This document shows, piece by piece, positions 18,432 to 26,487 of a stretch of 64,000 bases of DNA. The stretch lies in NCBI RefSeq assembly GCF_001730285.1, contig NZ_MIJZ01000015.1, forward strand, positions 124,001 to 188,000. Reading direction: 5' to 3'. Position numbers and translations under genes: made by a program. The notes below the pieces were generated by a model. That model was not told the origin of the DNA, did not search any database, and was given only the letters and a program-made list of their open reading frames with translations. The DNA comes from Enterococcus ureasiticus (GTDB taxonomy: Bacteria > Bacillota > Bacilli > Lactobacillales > Enterococcaceae). How positions within the stretch are numbered: position 1 is the first letter of the stretch; every line of letters starts with the position of its first letter.

Positions 18432-18498
18432 AAAAGGTATACTGGATGGGTTAGCTTTTTCTTAGGTAATCGGTAAAATGAACGCAGACTCTCCTCTT

Positions 18499-18532
18499 GA
18501 ACTGTTCATAAAAATTCTTTCATGAACAGTTC
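18499..18532 (+). terminator. Hairpin between the DeoR gene and the GH1 gene
   Basis: GAACTGTTCAT and ATGAACAGTTC form a perfect 11-bp stem with a 12-nt loop, followed by TTTTG. It is either the terminator of the regulator gene or an attenuator in front of the GH1-PTS genes. Confidence 0.65.
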
Positions 18533-18578
18533 TTTTGATTGTATTGAATTTACTCAAACAATCACTTATTCTAGAGCC

Positions 18579-18593
18579 AAAGAAAACGCTTTA
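18579..18593 (+). promoter_or_regulatory. Possible cre box upstream of the GH1 gene
   Basis: AAGAAAACGCTTTAT keeps the central AAACGCTTT of cre sites but misses two consensus positions. It lies about 26 nt before the GH1 start codon. Confidence 0.4.
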
Positions 18594-18618
18594 TAAAAAA
18601 GACAGAATGGAGAAACCA

Positions 18619-20010
18619 ATGACACATACATTTCCTGAAAATTTCCTATGGGGCGCATCGATTTCCGCCCATCAAACAGAAGGTGCCTATACTATTGACG
18701 GCAAAGGCTTGAGTGTACAAGACACACGCCAAAGAGATAATCATGATATCGCAGATTTTACAGTCGCTGTCGATCATTATCATCATTATAAAGAGGATAT
18801 TGGTTTATTAGCTGAGATGGGCATCAAGGTTTTCCGTTTCTCGATTGCCTGGACACGAATTTTCCCAAATGGACGAGGAGACATCAATCAAAAAGGATTA
18901 CAACATTATAGCGATGTCATTGATGAATTACTAAAATACGATATTCAACCATATATCACATTGAATCATTTTGATCTCCCTCAAGCTTTTGAAGACGAAG
19001 GTGGTTGGAGCGTTCGCAGTACAGTAGATGCCTTTAAAATTTATGCTGAAACCTTGTTTGATGCTTATGGCGATCGCGTAAAACATTGGTTAACGATCAA
19101 CGAGCCAAACATCATGCTATTAGTCGATAAAAAAATTCTAGGAAAAGAAATTCCACTTCAAGAAAAATACCAACAATTTCATCATCTAATGATTGCTGAA
19201 AAATATGCATTCAAACGATGCCACGAATTAGTTATTGGCGGACAAATCGGGCCTGTTCCAAATATTTCCTTAGTTTATCCAGCCACTAGCAAACCAATGG
19301 ACAATCAAGCCGCACTTTATTTTAATAGTGTTCGAAACTGGGCCTATCTGGACTTTTCTTGTTTCGGCCGCTATAACGCTGTCTTCAAAGATTACCTGAA
19401 CCGTAATAACATAACGATCGACTTTGCCCCAGAAGATAAAGAGTTGATGGAAAATAATTTCCCAGATTTTGTTGCAATGAATTTTTACACAACGGTTACA
19501 GTTGAAAAACCAACAGAAAAAGAGGGTATGGCAAACGGGATCAGTGATCAGCAAAGTGAAGATATTATGGAATGGGGCTTTTATAAAGGCTTTACCAATC
19601 CTTATTTGAAGAAAAATGAATTCAATTGGACGATCGATCCTGATGGGTTGAAAACAACACTTCAAACACTTTACGATCGTTATCATTTACCGATCATTAT
19701 TACCGAAAATGGTTTAGGGGCAAAAGATGAACTGACAAGTGATGGCAAAATCCATGATAGTTACCGTATCAATTATTTAGAACAACACATCGATCAATGT
19801 TTACAAGCAATCGAAGCTGGCGTTGACTTGATTGGTTATAGCCCGTGGTCCGCAATCGACTTGATCAGCGTTCATGAAGGGATTAGTAAACGTTATGGCT
19901 TTATTTATGTAGATCGCACAGAACATGATGAAAAAGAACTCACTCGCTACAAAAAAGATAGTTTTTACTGGTATCAAACCTTGATCGAAACGAATCAATT
20001 GCCCTCATAA
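18619..20010 (+). CDS. GH1 6-phospho-beta-glucosidase
   Basis: This 463-aa GH1 enzyme hydrolyses PTS-imported phospho-beta-glucosides. It starts FPENFLWGASISAHQTEGAY. The acid/base Glu lies in LTINEPNIM (near residue 165), the nucleophile Glu in IITENGLGAKD (near 358), and the 6-phosphate-binding Ser/Lys/Tyr segment in GISKRYGFIYVD near the C-terminus, which marks the phospho-specific subfamily. GGAG lies 6 nt before the ATG. The PTS EIIC follows 15 nt later. The natural substrate (cellobiose, gentiobiose or a plant glucoside) is not determined. Confidence 0.9.
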   Translation: MTHTFPENFLWGASISAHQTEGAYTIDGKGLSVQDTRQRDNHDIADFTVAVDHYHHYKEDIGLLAEMGIKVFRFSIAWTRIFPNGRGDINQKGLQHYSDVIDELLKYDIQPYITLNHFDLPQAFEDEGGWSVRSTVDAFKIYAETLFDAYGDRVKHWLTINEPNIMLLVDKKILGKEIPLQEKYQQFHHLMIAEKYAFKRCHELVIGGQIGPVPNISLVYPATSKPMDNQAALYFNSVRNWAYLDFSCFGRYNAVFKDYLNRNNITIDFAPEDKELMENNFPDFVAMNFYTTVTVEKPTEKEGMANGISDQQSEDIMEWGFYKGFTNPYLKKNEFNWTIDPDGLKTTLQTLYDRYHLPIIITENGLGAKDELTSDGKIHDSYRINYLEQHIDQCLQAIEAGVDLIGYSPWSAIDLISVHEGISKRYGFIYVDRTEHDEKELTRYKKDSFYWYQTLIETNQLPS

Positions 20011-20025
20011 GGAAAGGAGAAAAAA

Positions 20026-21372
20026 ATGAATAAAGTATTTACATTTTTGGAAACAAAGTTGATGCCGCCTTTGAATAAAGTTGCGAACTTGCGCTTTATT
20101 CGGGCTATTATGCAGGCTGGGATCATTACGGTGCCATTTACGATCGTCGGATCGATTTTCCTGATTATTAATAATTTACCGCAAATCATTCCGCCATTGG
20201 CACCATTTTTTGAGAATACAATCTTGAAATTCGCACCGATCTATAGCGTGGCTACTACTATGTCGATTGGATCGATCGCAATTTTTTATTGTTTGGCAAC
20301 GGCTTATTATTTAACGGATATTTATCGGAAAGAAGAAAGCGATGAGCTGAGTAGTTTTGTTGGGGCTATTTTAGGATTGTTTGCCTTTTTGATGACGATT
20401 ATCCAAACTGATATCGTTGATAGTGGTGCCCAGTTGATTCAATCAGAAAATGAAACGTCAATTGTTTATAATGGGGTCGCACTTGGTGGTTGGGTCACTC
20501 GTTTTAGTGGTATTGGGATTTTTATTGGGATCATCACGGCTGTGATTTCAACTCAAATTTATCGTTGGTGTGTGAAAAAAAACATTACCATTCGGATGCC
20601 TGAAGGAGTTCCTGATGGCGTAAGTAAAGCTTTTGCTTCATTGATTCCTGCGATTTTTATTGCGTTCGTGATGATATTTATTAATACGATTTTAGCGATA
20701 TTCCATACTGATTTACACGGTTTATTATCAAAACCGTTTGAGTTTGTTAAAGATTTGACCGGTTCTTGGTTGGGTATCATTGTTATTATGTTGTTGATTC
20801 ATCTGCTTTGGGCCGTTGGGGTTCATGGGACTGCCGTGATTAAAAATAGTTTTATCAATCCGATTTTACTCGTGGCATTGACTGAGAATGTGAATGGCGG
20901 AACCAATATTTTTGCTGGGGATTTCATTAATATGTATATCTTCATCGGTGGTGCTGGTAGTACACTTGGCTTGGTTTTACTGATGATTTTTGTGGCAAAG
21001 TCAGACCAGCTTAAGGTACTTGGTAAAGCGGCGGTGCTTCCTGGTTTGTTTAATATCAATGAACCTGTGATTTTTGGGGCACCGATTGTTTATAACCCTT
21101 ATTTGATCATTCCGTTTATTGTGACACCTTTGATCAATGTGACGATTGCTTATTTTGCTTCTTCTGTTGGGTTCGTGAATAAAGTGATTACTGGAATACC
21201 TTGGATTTCTCCTGTGGGAATCGGGGCATTTCTGGGAACTGGTGGAGATTTTAGAGCAGTGTTGCTTGCGTTGATTAATTTGGCGGTTTCGATTGTTTGT
21301 TATTATCCGTTTTTCAAGATGTATGATGGGAAGTTGTATGGAGAACAGATGGCAGCTGTGAAGAATGATTAA
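20026..21372 (+). CDS. PTS EIIC, cellobiose/lichenan type
   Basis: This 448-aa membrane permease domain has about 10 spans and the conserved EIIC segment FNINEPVIFGAPIVYNPYLIIPF near residues 343-365, as in CelB/LicC-type transporters. It imports and phosphorylates a beta-glucoside for the GH1 enzyme upstream. No EIIA or EIIB gene is present in the cluster, so these must come from elsewhere in the genome. AAGGAG lies before the ATG. A terminator follows. Confidence 0.9.
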   Translation: MNKVFTFLETKLMPPLNKVANLRFIRAIMQAGIITVPFTIVGSIFLIINNLPQIIPPLAPFFENTILKFAPIYSVATTMSIGSIAIFYCLATAYYLTDIYRKEESDELSSFVGAILGLFAFLMTIIQTDIVDSGAQLIQSENETSIVYNGVALGGWVTRFSGIGIFIGIITAVISTQIYRWCVKKNITIRMPEGVPDGVSKAFASLIPAIFIAFVMIFINTILAIFHTDLHGLLSKPFEFVKDLTGSWLGIIVIMLLIHLLWAVGVHGTAVIKNSFINPILLVALTENVNGGTNIFAGDFINMYIFIGGAGSTLGLVLLMIFVAKSDQLKVLGKAAVLPGLFNINEPVIFGAPIVYNPYLIIPFIVTPLINVTIAYFASSVGFVNKVITGIPWISPVGIGAFLGTGGDFRAVLLALINLAVSIVCYYPFFKMYDGKLYGEQMAAVKND

Positions 21373-21389
21373 GCTGAATTGAATAAAGA

Positions 21390-21432
21390 TAAAAAAGATA
21401 GCAGCTCTATTGCAGAAACTGTTATCTTTTTT
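21390..21432 (+). terminator. Bidirectional terminator between the PTS and Rnf genes
   Basis: AAAAAAGATA and TATCTTTTTT form the outer stem with a bulged inner part. T-runs on both strands serve the convergent PTS and rnfD genes. Confidence 0.7.
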
Positions 21433-21469
21433 GTTATTATCATTTGTTCTCTATCGAAAACAAACTGCC

Positions 21470-22426
21470 TTATCCTTCTCCATAAATCTTAGACGCCGTA
21501 TATCTATTAATCAACGGCGTCAACAAATTCATCACCAAAATCGCCACACCGATCCCACCAGGTAAATCAATACAAATTCTCAACACTGCTGCCAAAACAC
21601 CACAGCCTATCGCAAAAATATACTTACCCTTATCCGTCAACGGCGAAGTCGTATAATCTGTCACCATAAAGACCGCAGCAAAAATCAACGCGCCGCTCAA
21701 CAAATGAGCATTCGCAAAGTCAAAATTAAATGAACTATACAGCAAGATTGCCCCATAAAATGATCCTAACGTGAGAACTGGTACCAACGGATTAATGATT
21801 TTACGTGCAATCAAATAAACAGCTGATAAAAGCAAAGCAAACTTACACGTCTCTCCAATCGGTCCACCTAAACCAAATCCCATAAATAAATCAACTAAAT
21901 CAGGCGTTGATGGAGAAACCTCTCTAGCAAAGTGTCCTAAGTCAACCAATGGCGTCGATGTTGCCACAACATCTGATCGTGGCGTAACCCAGTTCGTAAT
22001 CCACGGTGAGAATAATAATTTCAATAACACACGGGCAGCAACCGCTGGATTGAGCCAATTTCTACCAATACCGCCAGTCAATTGTTTTACTACAATAATT
22101 GCAATAAAATCTCCAATAAGAAGTGTCCATAGAGGAGCTGTAACTGGCAACGTCAATGCCAAAAGCCACCCTGTTATCACTGCACTGTAATCCGTTATCG
22201 TCACTTTCTTCCAAACGACTTTCTGAAAAGCAAGCTCAAATCCTACACATGCAACAATACTCACAACCACCATCACTAAAGACCATAATCCAAAAAAGTA
22301 AGTTGCAGCAATTGTCGGAAACATCAAAGCAATCAATACTTGCTGCATGATCCACTGTGATGTCCATTTTTCTCTAATATGAGGTCCCATAAACGGTCCT
22401 GTACTTGTATATTTTGTATTTATCAT
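21470..22426 (-). CDS. RnfD/NqrB-like electron-transport membrane subunit
   Basis: The 318-aa polytopic protein (about nine spans) has the RnfD/NqrB pattern, including GGIGRNWLNPAVAARVLL and the C-terminal FMVTDYTTSPLTDKGKYIFAIGCG. The segment VVATSTPLVDLG is where family members carry the Thr covalently linked to FMN (S/G-AT-P/S context), so it may be flavinylated. Its start overlaps the rnfC stop as TAATG. RnfA, B, E and G are absent around it, so this is not a standard six-subunit Rnf pump. It probably forms a membrane flavin or quinone module with the adjacent RnfC. Confidence 0.85.
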   Translation of the reverse strand: MINTKYTSTGPFMGPHIREKWTSQWIMQQVLIALMFPTIAATYFFGLWSLVMVVVSIVACVGFELAFQKVVWKKVTITDYSAVITGWLLALTLPVTAPLWTLLIGDFIAIIVVKQLTGGIGRNWLNPAVAARVLLKLLFSPWITNWVTPRSDVVATSTPLVDLGHFAREVSPSTPDLVDLFMGFGLGGPIGETCKFALLLSAVYLIARKIINPLVPVLTLGSFYGAILLYSSFNFDFANAHLLSGALIFAAVFMVTDYTTSPLTDKGKYIFAIGCGVLAAVLRICIDLPGGIGVAILVMNLLTPLINRYTASKIYGEG

Positions 22427-23715
22427 TATCTGCTCCCCAACACTTTCTGTTTTGCTGCTCGGATATCTCCTAAAATATCAATTTTTGATGGACAAATATA
22501 AGAACAGGCCCCACAATCGATACAATTCAACACACCTAAGCGCTCTGCTTCTTCAATATCACCTGCTCGATACGCATTACTAATCGAAATCGGCTGTAAA
22601 TTGACGGGGCAAGCATTCACACATTCTGAACAGCGGATACAATTTTGCTCTTTAGGAATATTTGCTTCTTCTCGAGTCAAGGCAAGGATCAGGGACGTTG
22701 TTTTAGTTACTGGTTCATCCAAACTTTGGATCACTTTCCCCATCATTGGGCCGCCATTGATCAGCTTCATTGGGCTGTCAATAAAACCACCACAGGCTTC
22801 AATGACATGTTCAATCGGCGTGCCGATTCTTACACGTAAGTTTTGAGGATGTTTGATTGGTGTACCAGAAACCGTCAAAACGCGATCAATCAACGGGCGA
22901 CTTTCTTTCACTGCATGAAATGTGGCTAATACGGTAGACACATTCATGATTCCAACATTTAAATCGATTGGTAATTTCCCAACCGGTAGTTCTTTTCCAA
23001 GGACAGCTTTGATCACGATTTTTTCAGCCCCTTGAGGATAATGATTCGGTAAAATTTTTAGTTTGATCCGCTCATTGTCGATTTTAGCCTCCAAGTCACG
23101 GATTGCCTCTTGTGATGAACTTTCTATTGCGATCACACATTGCTTGATCGACAGCATTTCTTGAAGCAGACTGATTCCTTCGATAAAATCATTCATTTGT
23201 TCAATAATGATTCTTCTATCAGCTGTTACAAAAGGTTCACATTCGACTGCATTTACAATCAATGTTTCCATTTGCTGATGCTCTTTTAAAAGGAATTTTA
23301 CATCTGTTGGAAAACCAGCTCCACCCATTCCAACAATTCCGTTATTTTTGATTGTTTCCACGAGGTTTTCACTACCTGATTGCGGCATTTCATATGTATC
23401 TTTAAAATCATTTTTGATGACCACAACGGATACTTCATTTACTCCAATGACTCTCTGCTCAACTTTCTCAACGATTCCTGAAATCGAACTATGTATATTG
23501 GCTGAAATCAAGCCATCTTTTTCTCCGATCAGTGTTCCTATTTTCACTTTTTGCCCAATAGAAACGATGATTCTTGCTGGTTTACCGATGTGCATATTCA
23601 TTGGTAAAATAATCTGCTTAGGTGCGCTTAAGTCATTGATGGATTCTAACTTTGTTAACCATTTATTTTTCGGAACCTTGACACCGCCGAGTTTTCTTTT
23701 TATTCTAAAAAGCAT
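22426..23715 (-). CDS. RnfC-like NADH/FMN and iron-sulfur subunit
   Basis: The 429-aa protein has an N-terminal RnfC barrel (GGVKVPKNKW, then IILPMNMHIGKPARIIVSIGQKVKIGTLIG), an NuoF-like nucleotide/flavin segment (NGIVGMGGAGFPTDVK, AVECEPFVTADRRI) and two [4Fe-4S] motifs: CIRCSECVNACP near residue 368 and CIDCGACSYICP near 407. It would accept electrons from NADH on the cytoplasmic side and hand them to RnfD. The start at 23715 is chosen for GGGGAGG about 11 nt upstream; the ATG at 23739 has no SD. It is coupled to rnfD by a 1-nt overlap. Confidence 0.88.
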   Translation of the reverse strand: MLFRIKRKLGGVKVPKNKWLTKLESINDLSAPKQIILPMNMHIGKPARIIVSIGQKVKIGTLIGEKDGLISANIHSSISGIVEKVEQRVIGVNEVSVVVIKNDFKDTYEMPQSGSENLVETIKNNGIVGMGGAGFPTDVKFLLKEHQQMETLIVNAVECEPFVTADRRIIIEQMNDFIEGISLLQEMLSIKQCVIAIESSSQEAIRDLEAKIDNERIKLKILPNHYPQGAEKIVIKAVLGKELPVGKLPIDLNVGIMNVSTVLATFHAVKESRPLIDRVLTVSGTPIKHPQNLRVRIGTPIEHVIEACGGFIDSPMKLINGGPMMGKVIQSLDEPVTKTTSLILALTREEANIPKEQNCIRCSECVNACPVNLQPISISNAYRAGDIEEAERLGVLNCIDCGACSYICPSKIDILGDIRAAKQKVLGSR

Positions 23716-23745
23716 TGATTTATCTTCCTCCCCATTCATTTTTGT

Positions 23746-23838
23746 CTATCTGTAAATAAAAAAGTAATAGACTAACGCGATCGCCACAACAACTAATTGC
23801 GTGGTCAAACCCCAAATTTCATATTTTTCTCTTTTCAT
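23746..23838 (-). CDS. 30-aa single-span membrane peptide upstream of rnfC
   Basis: ATG at 23838 is preceded by GGAGTAATC (good SD spacing). The frame reads MKREKYEIWGLTTQLVVV followed by AIALVYYFFIYR and stop. A positively charged start, about 20 hydrophobic residues and a C-terminal Arg are typical of small membrane-complex subunits. It ends 30 nt before the rnfC start codon on the same strand, so co-expression is nearly certain if it is real. I do not recognise the family. It may be an accessory subunit of the RnfCD module. Confidence 0.6.
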   Translation of the reverse strand: MKREKYEIWGLTTQLVVVAIALVYYFFIYR

Positions 23839-24225
23839 GATTACTCCTTTTGCATTTCTATTTTTTACTATGTATAAGACTATTTTTTTCGTTAAATTTA
23901 GCATAGCATCAAATCATATAATCCATAGTTAATTTTTTCCACTTGTTTCCGAAAAATGAACTTGCGATTCTTCTATAAATCAATTTTTTATAAATAAAAA
24001 TGAATAAACCGTTTTCCTTCTAACATAGCGGAATAATTTAATTGAATTTATTACAATAAAATGATGAATAATCAATATTTTCCTGTTACAAAACTAAATC
24101 TGACAATTTTGCTAAAAAAAAGGAAACCAAGTATCATTTCCTGCATTTTTACATACAGAAAATAACGCTTGGCTACCGCTTATTATCTAAAGAATATTTA
24201 CTGGAAAAATGCTTAATCAGCAAAA
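23839..24225. other. A/T-rich intergenic region without a gene
   Basis: These 387 bp upstream of the RnfCD unit should hold its promoter. I see no ORF with an SD. The only structure is a weak pairing GGAAA/TTTCC near 24120-24145. Confidence 0.5.
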
Positions 24226-24269
24226 ACAGAAACGCCCCCTTCTTATTTCCAAGAAGTAAACGCTTCTGT
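24226..24269 (-). terminator. Terminator of the HdeD-like gene
   Basis: On the minus strand ACAGAAGCGTTTACTTCTT folds against AAGAAG...CGTTTCTGT and is followed by TTTTTG. Confidence 0.65.
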
Positions 24270-24321
24270 CCTATACTCATCTATTTTTATCAATATTGTC
24301 AGTGTATATTTTCAACATAAA

Positions 24322-24882
24322 TCAGTTTGTCACATGTATGTCTCTACGATTGAGCATACCACCTATTAATTTTACAAAACCGAATAACAAGAAGTAAATA
24401 CTAATTAGCACCGGAGCAGTTACAATTGTCGTATCTCCCGCTACCAATAACATTAATCCAATAACACTCCCTATTAAATAAATGACCAATGAAATATAGT
24501 AATAACTCTCAGATATTTTTTTAGCCAAATCCAGCAAGAAAAATGAAATAACCGCATCCCCTATAAACCAGATACCAAATAACATAGATAACTCAACCAA
24601 ATTTAAAGAGGTATTTACGATCATTATAATACCAACAAGGATGTCAACAACACCTAGTAGCAAAGAAGAATACTGATTATGATGGGTTCTTTTTTTGATA
24701 TTTGCTCTATTCAATATCTCAAAAACACCTTTAATCAACGAGAATACACCAAAAATCCGGATTGACTCTATTAGCGAGTTTGGTGTGTATCTCAACGCTA
24801 GAACCGCCATAAAAATGTACATGGTGCCTGTAACTATTTGCAAAAATCGATACGACTTTATAAAACTAGTTGCACTGTTCAT
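24322..24882 (-). CDS. HdeD/DUF308 family membrane protein
   Basis: The 186-aa protein has six predicted membrane helices in three hairpin repeats, each with a glycine/proline-poor LLGVVDILVGIIMIV-like pattern, as in the HdeD/DUF308 family. E. coli HdeD is linked to acid resistance; Firmicute members are uncharacterised. ATG at 24882 (MNSATSF) is preferred, with GGGAG 10 nt upstream; the GTG at 24891 is too close to the SD. It is monocistronic, with its own terminator. Confidence 0.75.
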   Translation of the reverse strand: MNSATSFIKSYRFLQIVTGTMYIFMAVLALRYTPNSLIESIRIFGVFSLIKGVFEILNRANIKKRTHHNQYSSLLLGVVDILVGIIMIVNTSLNLVELSMLFGIWFIGDAVISFFLLDLAKKISESYYYISLVIYLIGSVIGLMLLVAGDTTIVTAPVLISIYFLLFGFVKLIGGMLNRRDIHVTN

Positions 24883-25040
24883 TTGATTCACGCTCCCTTA
24901 TTTCATTTTATATCTATATATTAGGACGATAACAGTTTTTTTTCAAAAATTAGTGATTATTAACGTAATAAATTTCCAATCTCTTTTACTAAAATGCACT
25001 TGATCTTTCCAGTACTATTTAAAATCACTTTTTTCACAAC

Positions 25041-25089
25041 AAAAAAAGCCATTATTTCCAGTATATTCATACACAGGAAATAATAGGCC
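25041..25089 (-). terminator. Terminator of prs
   Basis: GCCTATTATTTCC pairs with GGAAATAATGGC on the minus strand, followed by seven T residues, just beyond the prs stop. Confidence 0.8.
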
Positions 25090-25095
25090 TATTTT

Positions 25096-26067
25096 TTATT
25101 TACGTTTCGTCTCAAACAATGGACTAACTGGTTTATTTTCGTGGATACGTTTGATGGCATCACCAATTAATTCACCCACACTGATTTCATCGATTTTATC
25201 GATTTTACGATTATCAGAAAGGTAGATAGAATCAGTTACAACTAAACGTTTGATTGCAGAATCTTCAATGCGCTGTAAAGCTGGTCCTGATAAGACTGGG
25301 TGTGTACATGAAGCATACACTTCTTTTGCGCCAGCTTCTTGTAATGCGTTGGCAGCTAATGAAATTGTCCCAGCTGTGTCGATCATGTCATCGATCAAGA
25401 CACATATTTTGCCTTCTACATGTCCAATAATGTTCATCACTTCAGCAACATTCGCTTTTGGACGGCGTTTGTCGATGATTGCAATCGGTGCTTTCAAGTA
25501 TTCCGCAAGTTTGCGAGCACGTGTCACACCACCATGGTCAGGAGAAACAACGACAACGTCATCCCCTTGAATGCCATGTTCCATAAAGTAATCTGCAATT
25601 AATGGAGCGCCCATCAAATGATCCACTGGAATATCAAAGAATCCTTGGATTTGAACGGCATGTAGATCTAATGTCAACATTCTAGTTGCTCCTGCTTTTT
25701 CAAGCATATTTGCAACAAGTTTCGCTGTGATTGGTTCACGGGCACGGGCTTTACGATCTTGACGTGCATAACCATAGTAAGGCATCACAACGTTGATTGT
25801 TTTTGCACTGGCACGTTTTAAGGCATCGATCATGATCAACAATTCCATCAAATTATCATTGACAGGACTACTTGTTGATTGGATGATATAAACGTGAGAG
25901 CCACGAATACTTTCTTCAATATTTACTTGAATTTCACCATCACTGAATTGAGTGACAGAAGATTTTCCTAATTCTACACCGACCGCTGCAGCGATTTTTT
26001 CCGCTAATGGACGATTCGAGTTAAGAGAAAAGATTTTCAATCTAGGATCAAAATAATGTTTTGACAT
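25096..26067 (-). CDS. prs: Ribose-phosphate pyrophosphokinase (PRPP synthetase)
   Basis: This 323-aa enzyme makes PRPP from ribose-5-phosphate and ATP for nucleotide, His and Trp synthesis. It has the family segments [47 protein letters not shown] and the PRPP-binding signature [12 protein letters not shown] near residue 218. GGAGGTC lies before the ATG at 26067. In the E. faecalis-type order glmU precedes prs directly (recalled), but here a secreted nucleotidase on the opposite strand separates them. Confidence 0.95.
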   Translation of the reverse strand: MSKHYFDPRLKIFSLNSNRPLAEKIAAAVGVELGKSSVTQFSDGEIQVNIEESIRGSHVYIIQSTSSPVNDNLMELLIMIDALKRASAKTINVVMPYYGYARQDRKARAREPITAKLVANMLEKAGATRMLTLDLHAVQIQGFFDIPVDHLMGAPLIADYFMEHGIQGDDVVVVSPDHGGVTRARKLAEYLKAPIAIIDKRRPKANVAEVMNIIGHVEGKICVLIDDMIDTAGTISLAANALQEAGAKEVYASCTHPVLSGPALQRIEDSAIKRLVVTDSIYLSDNRKIDKIDEISVGELIGDAIKRIHENKPVSPLFETKRK

Positions 26068-26487
26068 GAGGACCTCCACTTTCTTTTACTGAACAATAGT
26101 TTCCTTATAAATAGTAGTCACTTTTTCAAAATAAATCAAGTGATTTTGAAGCATTCCTCTAAATTAATTCGATTTTCTAATAAAAATCAGCAAGTCTTCA
26201 CGTGAAAAAAATGAACTCAGTTAAAATATGTGGATTTTGTCATTTACTTTTGAAAAATTAGAGCATTTTCTAATGACAACACACAAGAAATATATTACTA
26301 TTTAGTTGGACCTAAAAAATGAAAGCGCATTACTTTTTTGTAACGAATCTTGGTTAACGTGCTTCGTATTATCTAGTTTTACGAGCTCGTTCAACTTTTA
26401 CTGTGAACCATAAGCAACGATTGTTTCATAGTAAAAGAGTTTCATAGAAACTGTTGATCAATACTTATTATTAAGAGGAGGATTTTT
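26068..26487. other. Intergenic region between prs and the nucleotidase gene
   Basis: This 420-bp divergent spacer must hold both promoters. It contains an imperfect cre-like ATGAAAGCGCATTAC at about 26318 and a 15-bp stem-loop with two mismatches at 26395-26437 (CTTTTACTGTGAACC against GTTTCATAGTAAAAG), which lies in the leader of the nucleotidase. No ORF with an SD was found. Confidence 0.5.

Noticed and set aside
26318-26332. cre box ATGAAAGCGCATTAC before the nucleotidase
   Set aside because: The left half is good but the last two consensus positions fail, and its distance from any promoter is unclear. It is mentioned only as cre-like.
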